A program made the translations under genes and the position numbers. The notes beneath the pieces were generated by a model. It made no database searches, was not told the DNA's origin, and saw only the letters and a program-made list of their open reading frames with translations. From Ohtaekwangia koreensis (GTDB taxonomy: Bacteria; Bacteroidota; Bacteroidia; Cytophagales; Cyclobacteriaceae), in the NCBI RefSeq assembly GCF_900167975.1, contig NZ_FUZU01000002.1:193501-257500 (forward strand): a DNA stretch of 64,000 bases, written 5' to 3'. Below, one piece after another: positions 17,944 to 25,566 of this stretch; within the stretch, counting starts at the first letter, position 1; each line of letters begins with the position of its first letter.

Positions 17944-18435
17944 ATGGCTTTTAATCTTCTCATAATTTTTCTCGGCTTATGTCTGCTCACATTTATAGCC
18001 ATTGGTTTAGTGTTTTACCTGGGTATGGTCGCAAACCGCAAAGACTCTATAATATCACCCATTAAGTCAACAACCTTCCAACGGGCGCAAGCATCACGGC
18101 CCGCACCGAGGATCGAACAAAAAAGCGCGATCGCAGCAGGACTATATCATGTTTTACCTGTACAGGATGAAGGCACTACATATACTGTGATGGCAGAGAG
18201 AACTCGGAACCCGGAGAAAGAGACACAATTTGTCATCGCCCTGGATGCTTCCAATGTTGAGGTTTGGAAAACTCCTTTTTACTCACGAGAGTATGTGCCC
18301 CACCTTGAGACGGATGTTCAGTCGGTATATGTAGTCTATCTTTATATTAACAACGACCACCTCTGTATAAAACTTGAAAACGGAGCAATCAGTAAAATCA
18401 ACAAGAGAAATGGCGAACTACTGACGTCTCTGTAA
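17944..18435 (+). CDS. Small membrane-anchored hypothetical protein
   Basis: A 163-residue protein with one strong N-terminal hydrophobic segment (residues 4-29, no cleavage site), a basic Ser/Pro linker, then a compact beta-rich domain (about 65-163) ending IKLENGAISKINKRNGELL. The topology suggests an inner-membrane anchor with a soluble domain. I do not recognise the family. It begins 70 bp before the next gene on the same strand and faces the response regulator divergently across a 295-bp gap that shows only near-matches to promoter elements. Confidence 0.65.
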   Translation: MAFNLLIIFLGLCLLTFIAIGLVFYLGMVANRKDSIISPIKSTTFQRAQASRPAPRIEQKSAIAAGLYHVLPVQDEGTTYTVMAERTRNPEKETQFVIALDASNVEVWKTPFYSREYVPHLETDVQSVYVVYLYINNDHLCIKLENGAISKINKRNGELLTSL

Positions 18436-18505
18436 TTTTCAAAAAAAGACATGCCTATATGGAAAATGACCTGCCGTTGCATCATACGGTAATAAATCTA
18501 TTTCC

Positions 18506-19225
18506 ATGAAGAAATCAATTACGCTCTCTGTCCCAAAGCCTTGCAATGAGCGGTGGGAGAATTTTACGCCTACAACCCGTGGCGGCTTTTGTAAAGGATG
18601 TCAAAAAGAAGTGATTGACTTTACCGCCTGGAGTGATGATGCTCTTCAAAAGTATATATTTAAACAGGGCCGCATTCCGTGCGGACGTTTCAATCCTTCG
18701 CAACTGAAAGTATATACTGCCGATGAACCACGTTATGCAGTTTACACCTGGCTCCCCGTTTCTATGCTCTCTGCGATGTTGTTAGTCTCACCTGCGGTTG
18801 CTGCGCAAAGCCAGGAACCTACCGCGCATGTCAACGATAGTGTTAGTAATAGTAATTCCAGGCATACCAGATCATTGCGAAAGGATAAAGCTCGCGTCAC
18901 TATTAAAGGTGTTGTGCATGATCAGTATGCCAACGAACCACTGCCTGGTGTATCAATATATATTAAAGGATCTACCACTGGAACAGTCACTAACGATCAT
19001 GGTGAATTTAGCCTCACATTTCCGCACTTAAGGAACGACACCTTGATAGCATCATTCATTGGTTATGAAACGCAGGAACTTCCTCTCAACAGTGTTGCCA
19101 TCCGCGATAGCATTATGTTCAATCTGCAAATGGATGTTACTGTACTCGGCGGACCCGAGCTATACTTCACTAACCGATGGACACCCAGATCGATATGGTG
19201 GAAGATCAAAAATCTTTTCAGGTAA
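18506..19225 (+). CDS. Carboxypeptidase-regulatory-like domain protein
   Basis: A 239-residue protein. The N-terminus has a Cys-rich segment (CNERWENF ... FCKGCQKEVIDFTAWSDD) common to a family of Bacteroidota membrane proteins. A hydrophobic segment lies at about 75-98, followed by a CarboxypepD_reg-like beta domain from about 131 (ARVTIKGVVHDQYANEPLPG, GSTTGTVTNDHGEFSL, ASFIGYETQEL), the domain that usually precedes TonB-dependent receptors. The C-terminus is basic. It lacks any receptor barrel. Function unknown; probably envelope-associated. Confidence 0.8.
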   Translation: MKKSITLSVPKPCNERWENFTPTTRGGFCKGCQKEVIDFTAWSDDALQKYIFKQGRIPCGRFNPSQLKVYTADEPRYAVYTWLPVSMLSAMLLVSPAVAAQSQEPTAHVNDSVSNSNSRHTRSLRKDKARVTIKGVVHDQYANEPLPGVSIYIKGSTTGTVTNDHGEFSLTFPHLRNDTLIASFIGYETQELPLNSVAIRDSIMFNLQMDVTVLGGPELYFTNRWTPRSIWWKIKNLFR

Positions 19226-19244
19226 CATGAATTATACAGACCAG

Positions 19245-19279
19245 CAATCTATACTTGATCTACCAATGGGGATAGATTG
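19245..19279 (+). terminator. Inverted repeat after the carboxypeptidase-regulatory gene
   Basis: CAATCTAT (19245-19252) pairs with ATAGATTG (19272-19279) across a 19-nt loop. It lies 20 bp past the stop and is followed only by a weak T-rich stretch, so it is a tentative terminator. Confidence 0.35.
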
Positions 19280-19367
19280 TTGATTAGTTTTGAAGCACGT
19301 ACGTTTACCAGTATCAGACATTTTGTATCTAGCAGCTTAAATACTAATCTAACCTTAATATACCTGT

Positions 19368-20966
19368 ATGGTCAAGCACTTGTGTGTTGTTTTCCTATTT
19401 GTTATTCACGCGTTGGCGGTTCATGCGCAATCAAAAGTTACCGTTGGCAAGCCGTATGCAGTTATTGATGCCGAGAGTAAATATTACTTTACGAACAACG
19501 GTGAAATTCTCACTGTAAAAATTCATAAGCGAGCGATCACGCTTCAAAAGATGAATGCCGTTAATCTTTCATTTCAAAAAATAAAGCTGTATGACGATTT
19601 CCCGAAAGATTTTCAATTGGAAAAAATAACGGAGTTTAAAGACCGGTATTATTTCTTTTACTCCTTATGGGAAAACGAGGAAGAACAACTTTTCTGCAGA
19701 GAGATTGATTTTGCTTCGTGCTCTTTTAAAGGTCCTGGTAAAAAAGTAATCACTGTAAAAGAAGAAATCTCCGGCTCACTTGTAAGGGCTGGTATGTGGC
19801 GGATGGCACTTTCTGATAAGTTTGATTTCTTCTTCTCATACGATTCTACTTCACTGGTAATTCAATATCGTTTAAAACCTGAAAAACGAAATGACAGCAA
19901 GAATTACGATGTGATCGGTATGCACGTTTTTGATAAAAACTTAAAAGAGAAGTGGAGTAATCGGATAAAAATGCCATACACTGAAAAGAAAATGGACAAT
20001 CTTGATTATTCAGTGGACTCCAAAGGGAATGTATATATCGTAACACGTGTGTTCAACGATAATACCACCGATGAAAAGAAACGTGGTGACGATGATGCCA
20101 ACTATCATTTGGAAATTCTGAAAGTAGCTACTTCGAGCGGAGCAATTACTACTACCAAAGTAGATGTAGCGGATAAATTCGTGCAAACCATATGGCTATA
20201 CGAAAGTGCTCAAGGCCATATGATCTGCGCGGGTTTTTACAATACAGGTAAGAACATGGATAATGTTGATGGCGTGATTCTTTTTAAGTTCAGCCCTGAC
20301 GGAAAATTGTTTGATTTGAATTCATACGAAATCCCGGTGGAAATATTAAACCAGTATGCCAGCGGAAAAACAAAACGCAAGAACGATCGTAAAGATGATG
20401 ACGACAAGGCTGAATTCGAAAACCTGGATCTGCAACATGTGGAAGTACAAAAAGATGGAAGTATAGTATTGGTGAGTGAGCAAAAGTATATCAGAACACA
20501 CACAACCTATACCAACGGAAGAAGCAACACATACTATACCTATCATTGCAATGATATATTCATCACCAAAATCAACGCTTCCGGCAAGCTTGCGTGGATG
20601 AAGAAACTGCCGAAGCGACAGGAAGGTGGTGCCGGATTTGGAGGCATGTCATATTGCTATTTCATCAGCGATAAAAATCATTATATGATATTCCTCGACA
20701 ATGAGAAGAATATGGATTTACCTCTTACAGAAGTGCCGGCTCGCCATGTAGATGGTGCAGGTGGATTTTTGACAGCCTATAAAATAAACGATGCCAGTGG
20801 AGCCGTAGAGAAAGTGTCTTTACTAAATACACGTGATGTTAATGGCATTGAAGTGTTTCAGTTTGCACCCCATCGCATCATGGCTACAGATGTAAACACC
20901 CTTGTATTTGAAGCCTATAAGAAAAAGAAGGAAGATATATTGGTAAAAATCGTTCTGGAAGATTAA
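19368..20966 (+). CDS. Large secreted hypothetical protein (beta-propeller-like)
   Basis: A 532-residue protein with a signal peptide (residues 1-20, ending AVHAQ). The mature part has repeated beta-strand blades with sequence such as FDKNLKEKWSNRIKMP, KGNVYIVTRVFND and GSIVLVSEQKYI, which suggests a propeller-like fold; this is inference. An acidic-basic stretch rich in Lys and Asp sits at about 328-343. It is probably periplasmic. I do not recognise a named family. The convergent hairpin at 20976-21007 follows its stop. Confidence 0.75.
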   Translation: MVKHLCVVFLFVIHALAVHAQSKVTVGKPYAVIDAESKYYFTNNGEILTVKIHKRAITLQKMNAVNLSFQKIKLYDDFPKDFQLEKITEFKDRYYFFYSLWENEEEQLFCREIDFASCSFKGPGKKVITVKEEISGSLVRAGMWRMALSDKFDFFFSYDSTSLVIQYRLKPEKRNDSKNYDVIGMHVFDKNLKEKWSNRIKMPYTEKKMDNLDYSVDSKGNVYIVTRVFNDNTTDEKKRGDDDANYHLEILKVATSSGAITTTKVDVADKFVQTIWLYESAQGHMICAGFYNTGKNMDNVDGVILFKFSPDGKLFDLNSYEIPVEILNQYASGKTKRKNDRKDDDDKAEFENLDLQHVEVQKDGSIVLVSEQKYIRTHTTYTNGRSNTYYTYHCNDIFITKINASGKLAWMKKLPKRQEGGAGFGGMSYCYFISDKNHYMIFLDNEKNMDLPLTEVPARHVDGAGGFLTAYKINDASGAVEKVSLLNTRDVNGIEVFQFAPHRIMATDVNTLVFEAYKKKKEDILVKIVLED

Positions 20967-20975
20967 TGAACTTAT

Positions 20976-21007
20976 TATAGTCCTCGGGATCCTTACCGAG
21001 GACTATA
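20976..21007. terminator. Perfect hairpin between convergent genes
   Basis: TATAGTCCTCGG (20976-20987) pairs exactly with CCGAGGACTATA (20996-21007), loop 8 nt. It sits between the end of the 19368 gene and the end of the small membrane gene at 21034, so it probably terminates both directions, although no T run is evident. Confidence 0.65.
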
Positions 21008-21033
21008 TACTATATCCCGATAGGCATCCTTCG

Positions 21034-21234
21034 CTATACGGCCTTGATCATCTTAAAGGGAAATAAAAGTATAGCACCTATAAGCTTGAATACGATCTCC
21101 AGGCTAAAGCCCAGTATTCTGAATGGAAGCAGGATGAGCCAAACGATGGGTAACACAAATATCATTACCAGCGCCAGGGGCCAGCACAATACAAACAAGA
21201 TGCACCAGAGTAAGATCGCGAGTATTGTCTTCAT
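21034..21234 (-). CDS. Small hydrophobic membrane protein
   Basis: A 66-residue protein made almost entirely of two or three hydrophobic helices separated by Pro (LCWPLALVMIFVLPIVWLIL, then a second half with FRILGFSLEIVFKLIG). It starts at an ATG and stops before the shared hairpin at 20976-21007. Small conserved hydrophobic proteins of this type occur in Bacteroidota genomes, and the sequence is not a shadow of another frame. Function unknown. Confidence 0.6.
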   Translation of the reverse strand: MKTILAILLWCILFVLCWPLALVMIFVLPIVWLILLPFRILGFSLEIVFKLIGAILLFPFKMIKAV

Positions 21235-21450
21235 ACTTCATTTTGATTTGGAATTGCTTTATCAAATCACTCACCAATTTAATTTTAGCTGATTTTCAAG
21301 GAGTTCGGGCACTAAAGATCCGATTATTATTCGATTTTGTACAGCCGAGTGAACGATCGCGTACAGATCGATCCTAAAATCTTCTCCTTTTTTGATTGTC
21401 GGTTAAACCTTTCATTGGCTATGATGTCAAAGGAGAAAATCGATGAGATC

Positions 21451-22047
21451 ATGAAAAAAGCAACATTTCTTTCCTTCCTTATATTAACCCTTGGTGTATT
21501 ACTGGGTACTTCAGATACTGTGGAGGCACAAAGACGCGAACGTGTTCACAGGAGACATCACCGACATGCCGTGCGCGTTCATGTGCGTGTAACACGAAGA
21601 GCACATATTCGTTACGCGCATCATCCGCGTTGGGGAGCCGTTGTAGTTGCTGCACCTCGTAACGCTGTTGTTATCCGCCATGCGGCAACGCCTTATTATT
21701 TTAATGATGGTATATATTACGTACAACGCAACACAGGATTCGTAGTGGTGCGTCCTGCGCCTGGCATTCGCATCCGTGTTTTACCTGTTGGATATAGAAC
21801 TGTTGTTGTCCGTAGTCATCGCCCATACTATTATTACTATGGAACCTTCTATACAAAAGTCAACAATAGCGATGAGTATGAAGTTACCGCTGCTCCAGAA
21901 GGCGCTATAGTAGATGCTCTACCGGATGGATATGAAGTGAAAACTATAAAGGATCAGGAGTACTATGTGCTGGACGATGTATACTATGCGGAAGTTGAAG
22001 CAGAAGAAATGGAAGATGGCGTAGGGTATCAAGTTGTACGTTTATAG
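21451..22047 (+). CDS. DUF6515 family secreted protein
   Basis: A 198-residue exported protein: a signal peptide (MKKATFLSFLILTLGVLLG), a His/Arg-rich basic stretch, then paired Tyr-rich repeats with PYYFNDGIYYVQRN, YYYYYGTFYTKVN and YYVLDDVYYAEVE. These repeated YY-hydrophobic units match the DUF6515 family as I know it. I chose ATG 21451 because the signal peptide starts there; earlier in-frame ATGs exist at 21421 and 21424. Probably periplasmic or outer-membrane associated; the role is unknown. A perfect hairpin follows the stop. Confidence 0.8.
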   Translation: MKKATFLSFLILTLGVLLGTSDTVEAQRRERVHRRHHRHAVRVHVRVTRRAHIRYAHHPRWGAVVVAAPRNAVVIRHAATPYYFNDGIYYVQRNTGFVVVRPAPGIRIRVLPVGYRTVVVRSHRPYYYYYGTFYTKVNNSDEYEVTAAPEGAIVDALPDGYEVKTIKDQEYYVLDDVYYAEVEAEEMEDGVGYQVVRL

Positions 22048-22054
22048 TACTGTT

Positions 22055-22087
22055 AAGCGTTATCGGTTTTACGAATCGATAACGCTT
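22055..22087 (+). terminator. Hairpin after the DUF6515 gene
   Basis: AAGCGTTATCG (22055-22065) pairs exactly with CGATAACGCTT (22077-22087), loop 11 nt, followed by ATCGTTTT. It also lies 48 bp beyond the retron reverse transcriptase stop on the other strand, so it may serve both. Confidence 0.75.
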
Positions 22088-22135
22088 ATCGTTTTACGTT
22101 GCACTTATCCATTTACAAATATTAATATATAATGA

Positions 22136-23650
22136 TCAAGCCCAGAATTTCCACCAGGGCTTTTTCTTTTGTGCTGCCTGCTCTTCTGTTTGAACAGCTG
22201 CTGCTGTCTGCGGTGGCTTTGGCTTGTGCTTTATGATATGCTTAAATCCGTGTGTCTCTAAAATTTTATTGGTTCGCTCTACAAATGGTTTACCTTTTAT
22301 AGGGTCGACCATGGCTACAAAACTTGCATATCCTTTTATGGAGGCCAGCAGATTTGGTGAGTTCTTCCAATGTTTACCTTCCAGTGTGCCGTCCTTTTCA
22401 ATTTGAAAGAGTAAAGCTCTGAAACGATCAAGCTCTTTGGCGTTCACTGCTGGCTTATCATTTACAATTACTCCGGTAACTTCTTTTCGTGCCCCTTTGC
22501 GCAGCACTCGAAATTTATCAGGATGAATAGTAAGGTTTTCTTCCTTGATAATTCTTTTGATGAAGCCTAGTAATGTTTTCGTGTTGTTCACGTTTTCCCC
22601 CGAAGCAGAGAAGGTAAGGTCATCTGCATAACGGGTATAGGCAAAGTTTAATTTCGAAGCTATACCTTTTAACCGGGCATCAAGCTTACGACAAATTATA
22701 TTGGTTATAGCCGGGCTGGTTGGAGCTCCTTGTGGAAGAAATCTGTCAATGCCCGCTGCATAGTATATTTCACCATCAAGCTCAATCTGGTCGCATTCTG
22801 ATTCTGTAGAGATCAATCCGAATATAGTAGACAGTTGTTCGGAGTAACCAAGCGATCTATAGAGACCTTTTACACGCTGGTAGCTGATTGTAGGAAAAAA
22901 ATCTTTCAGATCTATATTGATAACAACTTCTGCTTTTACATGAGGCAATGCATTAGTAACGATAGACCGCTTCATCACAAAGCCGTGTGCATGGTCATCT
23001 ATCGATACTTTGTTGAGTATATTCTCGAGAATCCAGTGCTGCGCTTTTTTAAGGCGCGGCATCGGTGTTGAGATCAATCTCTTCCCCCCGGTTTTTTTAG
23101 GTATATAAAAGCGTTTATAGTGATTGATTTTACTAACGGTACGGTTATACGCCAGAAAGCGAAGTTCACCAACGGTTATACCCATCGCGTTCGCAAGTTC
23201 ATCCGCCATGTGCATCTCCGGCAACTGATATGTTGCCAGTTTAGTTAGGTCACTTGCTTTATTGTTTAATCCCTTCGATACATCTTCACCGAGGTATATA
23301 ATATCTTTCTCCTTACGCTCTTTCCATTGTGCTGCCTTTGCTTCACGTTTTTGCTTCCGGAGTTTTTTATTCTCTTCACGCTTCAGACGTGATTGCTCCA
23401 GGCGTGCCTTGCGAATTTCTTTGAGCGCCTCTTCCTTGTTTTTGTATTTGCGTTGCTGATCCAGCAGCACGTGAAGTTCCTGTGTAAGTATAGATTCTTT
23501 GGTGATGAGAATTTCAGGCAGCGAAGGAATGCCATCATCTTTTTTCCAGAAGCCGAGGCGCTTCATCTCTTCCAATATAACAGAATCACGTGTGGAAGCT
23601 TTAATCCTGTCGTAGAGTTGCTGACGGGTAACTTGCGAGTTGTCTGCCAT
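22136..23650 (-). CDS. Retron reverse transcriptase with an N-terminal charged extension
   Basis: A 504-residue reverse transcriptase. Core motifs are visible: INIDLKDFFPTI (D247), LPQGAPTSPAITNIICRKLD (about 305-324), the catalytic YADD (341-344, in TRYADDLTFS), and VTGVIVN (391-397), the VTG motif typical of retron enzymes. The LPQG form rules out a diversity-generating type. Retron enzymes are usually 300-400 residues; here about 150 extra N-terminal residues form a Lys/Glu-rich coiled coil (about 55-118), and a Pro/Gln tail ends KKKPWWKFWA. The start lies 14 bp after the ncRNA end. It is the last gene of the WGR, SWIM, ncRNA, RT series and makes msDNA from the RNA. Confidence 0.94.
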   Translation of the reverse strand: MADNSQVTRQQLYDRIKASTRDSVILEEMKRLGFWKKDDGIPSLPEILITKESILTQELHVLLDQQRKYKNKEEALKEIRKARLEQSRLKREENKKLRKQKREAKAAQWKERKEKDIIYLGEDVSKGLNNKASDLTKLATYQLPEMHMADELANAMGITVGELRFLAYNRTVSKINHYKRFYIPKKTGGKRLISTPMPRLKKAQHWILENILNKVSIDDHAHGFVMKRSIVTNALPHVKAEVVINIDLKDFFPTISYQRVKGLYRSLGYSEQLSTIFGLISTESECDQIELDGEIYYAAGIDRFLPQGAPTSPAITNIICRKLDARLKGIASKLNFAYTRYADDLTFSASGENVNNTKTLLGFIKRIIKEENLTIHPDKFRVLRKGARKEVTGVIVNDKPAVNAKELDRFRALLFQIEKDGTLEGKHWKNSPNLLASIKGYASFVAMVDPIKGKPFVERTNKILETHGFKHIIKHKPKPPQTAAAVQTEEQAAQKKKPWWKFWA

Positions 23651-23664
23651 AGGTTAGAAAAAAT

Positions 23665-23882
23665 GGTAGCGGAGGATACCTTCGTCATGCTGAGGACTGG
23701 ATCGGTCAACTCAAGCGAGACGCTACCAGTACGTTATTTCAATTCCCGGAATTCGCACCGGAAATGACGTACTGGTAGCAGGATCGCACAGTTAAGAACG
23801 GGCCAGTGGCGCGTTAGTAAGCTGTGTACAGGGACGGTGATACACCGCCCGGATTGCAAGGTTTTTATACCCTTCCGCTACC
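23665..23882 (-). ncRNA. Retron msr-msd non-coding RNA
   Basis: A structured, gene-free stretch of about 218 nt directly upstream of the reverse transcriptase. Its ends are complementary: GGTAGCGGA at the 5' end (23874-23882) pairs with TCCGCTACC at the 3' end (23665-23673), as the a1/a2 repeats of a retron do. Between them are a hairpin at about 23832-23850 (8 bp, 3-nt loop), a longer one at 23787-23826 (CACAG/CTGTG, TTA/TAA, AACG/CGTT and GCC/GGC stacked with symmetric bulges), and a 19-bp msd-type stem at 23722-23779. The layout matches msr then msd. The branching guanosine could not be fixed by eye. Confidence 0.88.
23722..23779 (-). repeat. 19-bp msd stem of the retron RNA
   Basis: Arms 23761-23779 and 23722-23740 are complementary over 19 positions with a single G-U pair; the loop is 20 nt (23741-23760) and can form a small inner CCGG-type hairpin. 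This is the most stable element of the ncRNA and the expected DNA part of the msDNA. Confidence 0.85.
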
Positions 23883-23886
23883 GTGT

Positions 23887-23918
23887 TAAAACTAATTTTA
23901 TAATTATACTTTGCAAAA
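23887..23918 (-). promoter_or_regulatory. Candidate promoter of the retron RNA
   Basis: On the minus strand, TTTTGC (23913-23918) and TAGTTTTA (23887-23894) resemble the Bacteroidota -33 and -7 elements (TTG ... TAnnTTTG, one mismatch in the last base) with 18 bp between them. They lie between the SWIM gene stop and the ncRNA, and predict transcription starting within a few bases of the a1 repeat. Confidence 0.5.
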
Positions 23919-23923
23919 TTTTA

Positions 23924-25561
23924 TTACTCCTTTTCTCGTAATGCTATTCGTAAAGCAAGCATGTGCTCGCACGGACCTTGCATCAATTTATTCTGCTGGT
24001 AAAAATTACAGGTACATTTCCCACTTATCGCCCGCTCATCTGTGTCAATCAACAACTCGGGTTGATACGTTTTGTCTTTATCTTTTACCGTTCCACTCAA
24101 TGCCTTCTTTCCTTCGCGGTTGATATATATACTTGCCGTTACATTCTTCGTCAACACAAAACGAGTTGCAGCTTCTTCGCGCGGGTTGGCAAAACGCAGC
24201 TCTTCCATTGGAAGCGACTCGCGGGATAATTCACGAATTCGGTAAGAGTTATTATTAATATCATAAATCACTCTGCCAACTTGTGTAAAAGCAGAAAGAG
24301 CACCCAACACAATTTTCTTGTCAAGGTTCAGCCGGACCGCAAGACTCTCCGGTTTTTCAACCCAGTTTTCCCGTAGACCGGTATATACCTTTTGCATCGT
24401 CATGCTGTCCACCTCGATGCGCGGTGCCAGGAGATCGAAATTACCAAGTCGCGACCAGTCATTTACGGTCCAGCCAGACAACCCCAATGTAAAATTAAGA
24501 TCACCCAGGTCCGCTATATAAAACGATGGAAGCCCTGAACCCAGTAGTACCACTTTAAAGTGATTCGCTACCGGGATAAGTCTTTCGAGTAATAGTAATC
24601 TTCGCCTTCCCCACACACGTACCTCTCTGGCCTCAGTACCTTCATATATAGTGCGCCCGCATTTCACTTCGTAGTTCCACGGTTCAAAAATCAGCTTTAC
24701 TGGTTCACCCGGTTTCAAAACCCAACGCAAAGATCGCGGCCCTTCTTTCTCCTTATACCTTCGCAGCATAAAGCAAATATTATATACATCCATGGGATGT
24801 AGATTGAAAGATGTAGCGGGTATAGTCATCGCCGAGCTCACTTGCAGAAACCCTCGCACCCAACTTGCCGGCACATCAATCTTTACTTCTTTATAGCTTT
24901 CTTCTCGAGTCGTTTGTACCTCGAAGCCGGAAGGATCGATAGCAAAGTGCGTCTCTTTGTATTCACGGATCTTCTGAAATTCATTATATAGATCTGAAGA
25001 GTAGTCAATATTGGTTGTGCCGCACTTGAACTCATTTACTTTATTAAATACATTATAGTTACAGCCAACTTTTCCATATGAAGATTCATCCTGGCTAAAG
25101 CATTCAAAAAACAATTCATCCGGATGCACGGTGATCACCGGGTCCAACACGATCCACTGATCACGGTTAGCATGATATAGATAGTCGAAATATTTACGCT
25201 TCGCTTTATGAAACGGCCCGCTGATTTCTTCCTTCTGCCTGCGTATAGTTTCAAGTTCCGTGCGTACTGCTTTCAGCTTCTGTTCCACTTCAACCGAGCC
25301 ACGCATATATTCCGCCAGCCATATATCTTCCTGCTGCTTCGCCCACTCTTTATAATCTGATTTATCCTTTGGCTTAAATCTAAAATCCGACACAACGATA
25401 TCATGCAATGCAGAAATGGCTTCGCGAAAAGGTATATGTTTATTCAGGTATCCTGAAAAGTAAGTAGGATCTCGGTATACATCAGGCGCAAAGCTCATGT
25501 TGGTAGCATGTGCATTGCCTGTAACAGCTGTATCGCCTTTAAATTTATAGTTAAACTCCAT
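23924..25561 (-). CDS. SWIM zinc-finger protein with winged helix (retron partner, WHSWIM type)
   Basis: A 545-residue protein. The C-terminus carries a SWIM finger: C516-x-C518, then C531-x-H533 (GKCTCNFYQ ... GPCEHML). Before it lies a winged-helix-like segment (LDKKIVLGALSAFTQVGRVIYD). The N-terminal 400 residues are mixed alpha/beta with no motif I can name. It follows the WGR/HEAT gene by 5 bp and its stop is 41 bp before the retron RNA. In the retron classification I recall, a WHSWIM protein plus an ARM-repeat protein defines type XIII. A DNA-sensing or effector role is inference. E. coli yehQ is a distant analogue with a SWIM finger next to a WGR protein. Confidence 0.85.
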   Translation of the reverse strand: MEFNYKFKGDTAVTGNAHATNMSFAPDVYRDPTYFSGYLNKHIPFREAISALHDIVVSDFRFKPKDKSDYKEWAKQQEDIWLAEYMRGSVEVEQKLKAVRTELETIRRQKEEISGPFHKAKRKYFDYLYHANRDQWIVLDPVITVHPDELFFECFSQDESSYGKVGCNYNVFNKVNEFKCGTTNIDYSSDLYNEFQKIREYKETHFAIDPSGFEVQTTREESYKEVKIDVPASWVRGFLQVSSAMTIPATSFNLHPMDVYNICFMLRRYKEKEGPRSLRWVLKPGEPVKLIFEPWNYEVKCGRTIYEGTEAREVRVWGRRRLLLLERLIPVANHFKVVLLGSGLPSFYIADLGDLNFTLGLSGWTVNDWSRLGNFDLLAPRIEVDSMTMQKVYTGLRENWVEKPESLAVRLNLDKKIVLGALSAFTQVGRVIYDINNNSYRIRELSRESLPMEELRFANPREEAATRFVLTKNVTASIYINREGKKALSGTVKDKDKTYQPELLIDTDERAISGKCTCNFYQQNKLMQGPCEHMLALRIALREKE

Positions 25562-25566
25562 ACTAC

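Noticed and set aside
22136-23650. RT as part of a diversity-generating retroelement or group II intron
   Set aside because: The RT has LPQG and YADD with a retron VTG motif, no template/variable repeat pair was seen, no maturase or intron RNA end motifs, and the upstream RNA matches a retron msr-msd.
23722-23779. The 19-bp repeat as a terminator or insertion-sequence end
   Set aside because: It lacks a T run, is flanked by the matching a1/a2 pair and sits directly before the RT, which fits the msd stem far better.
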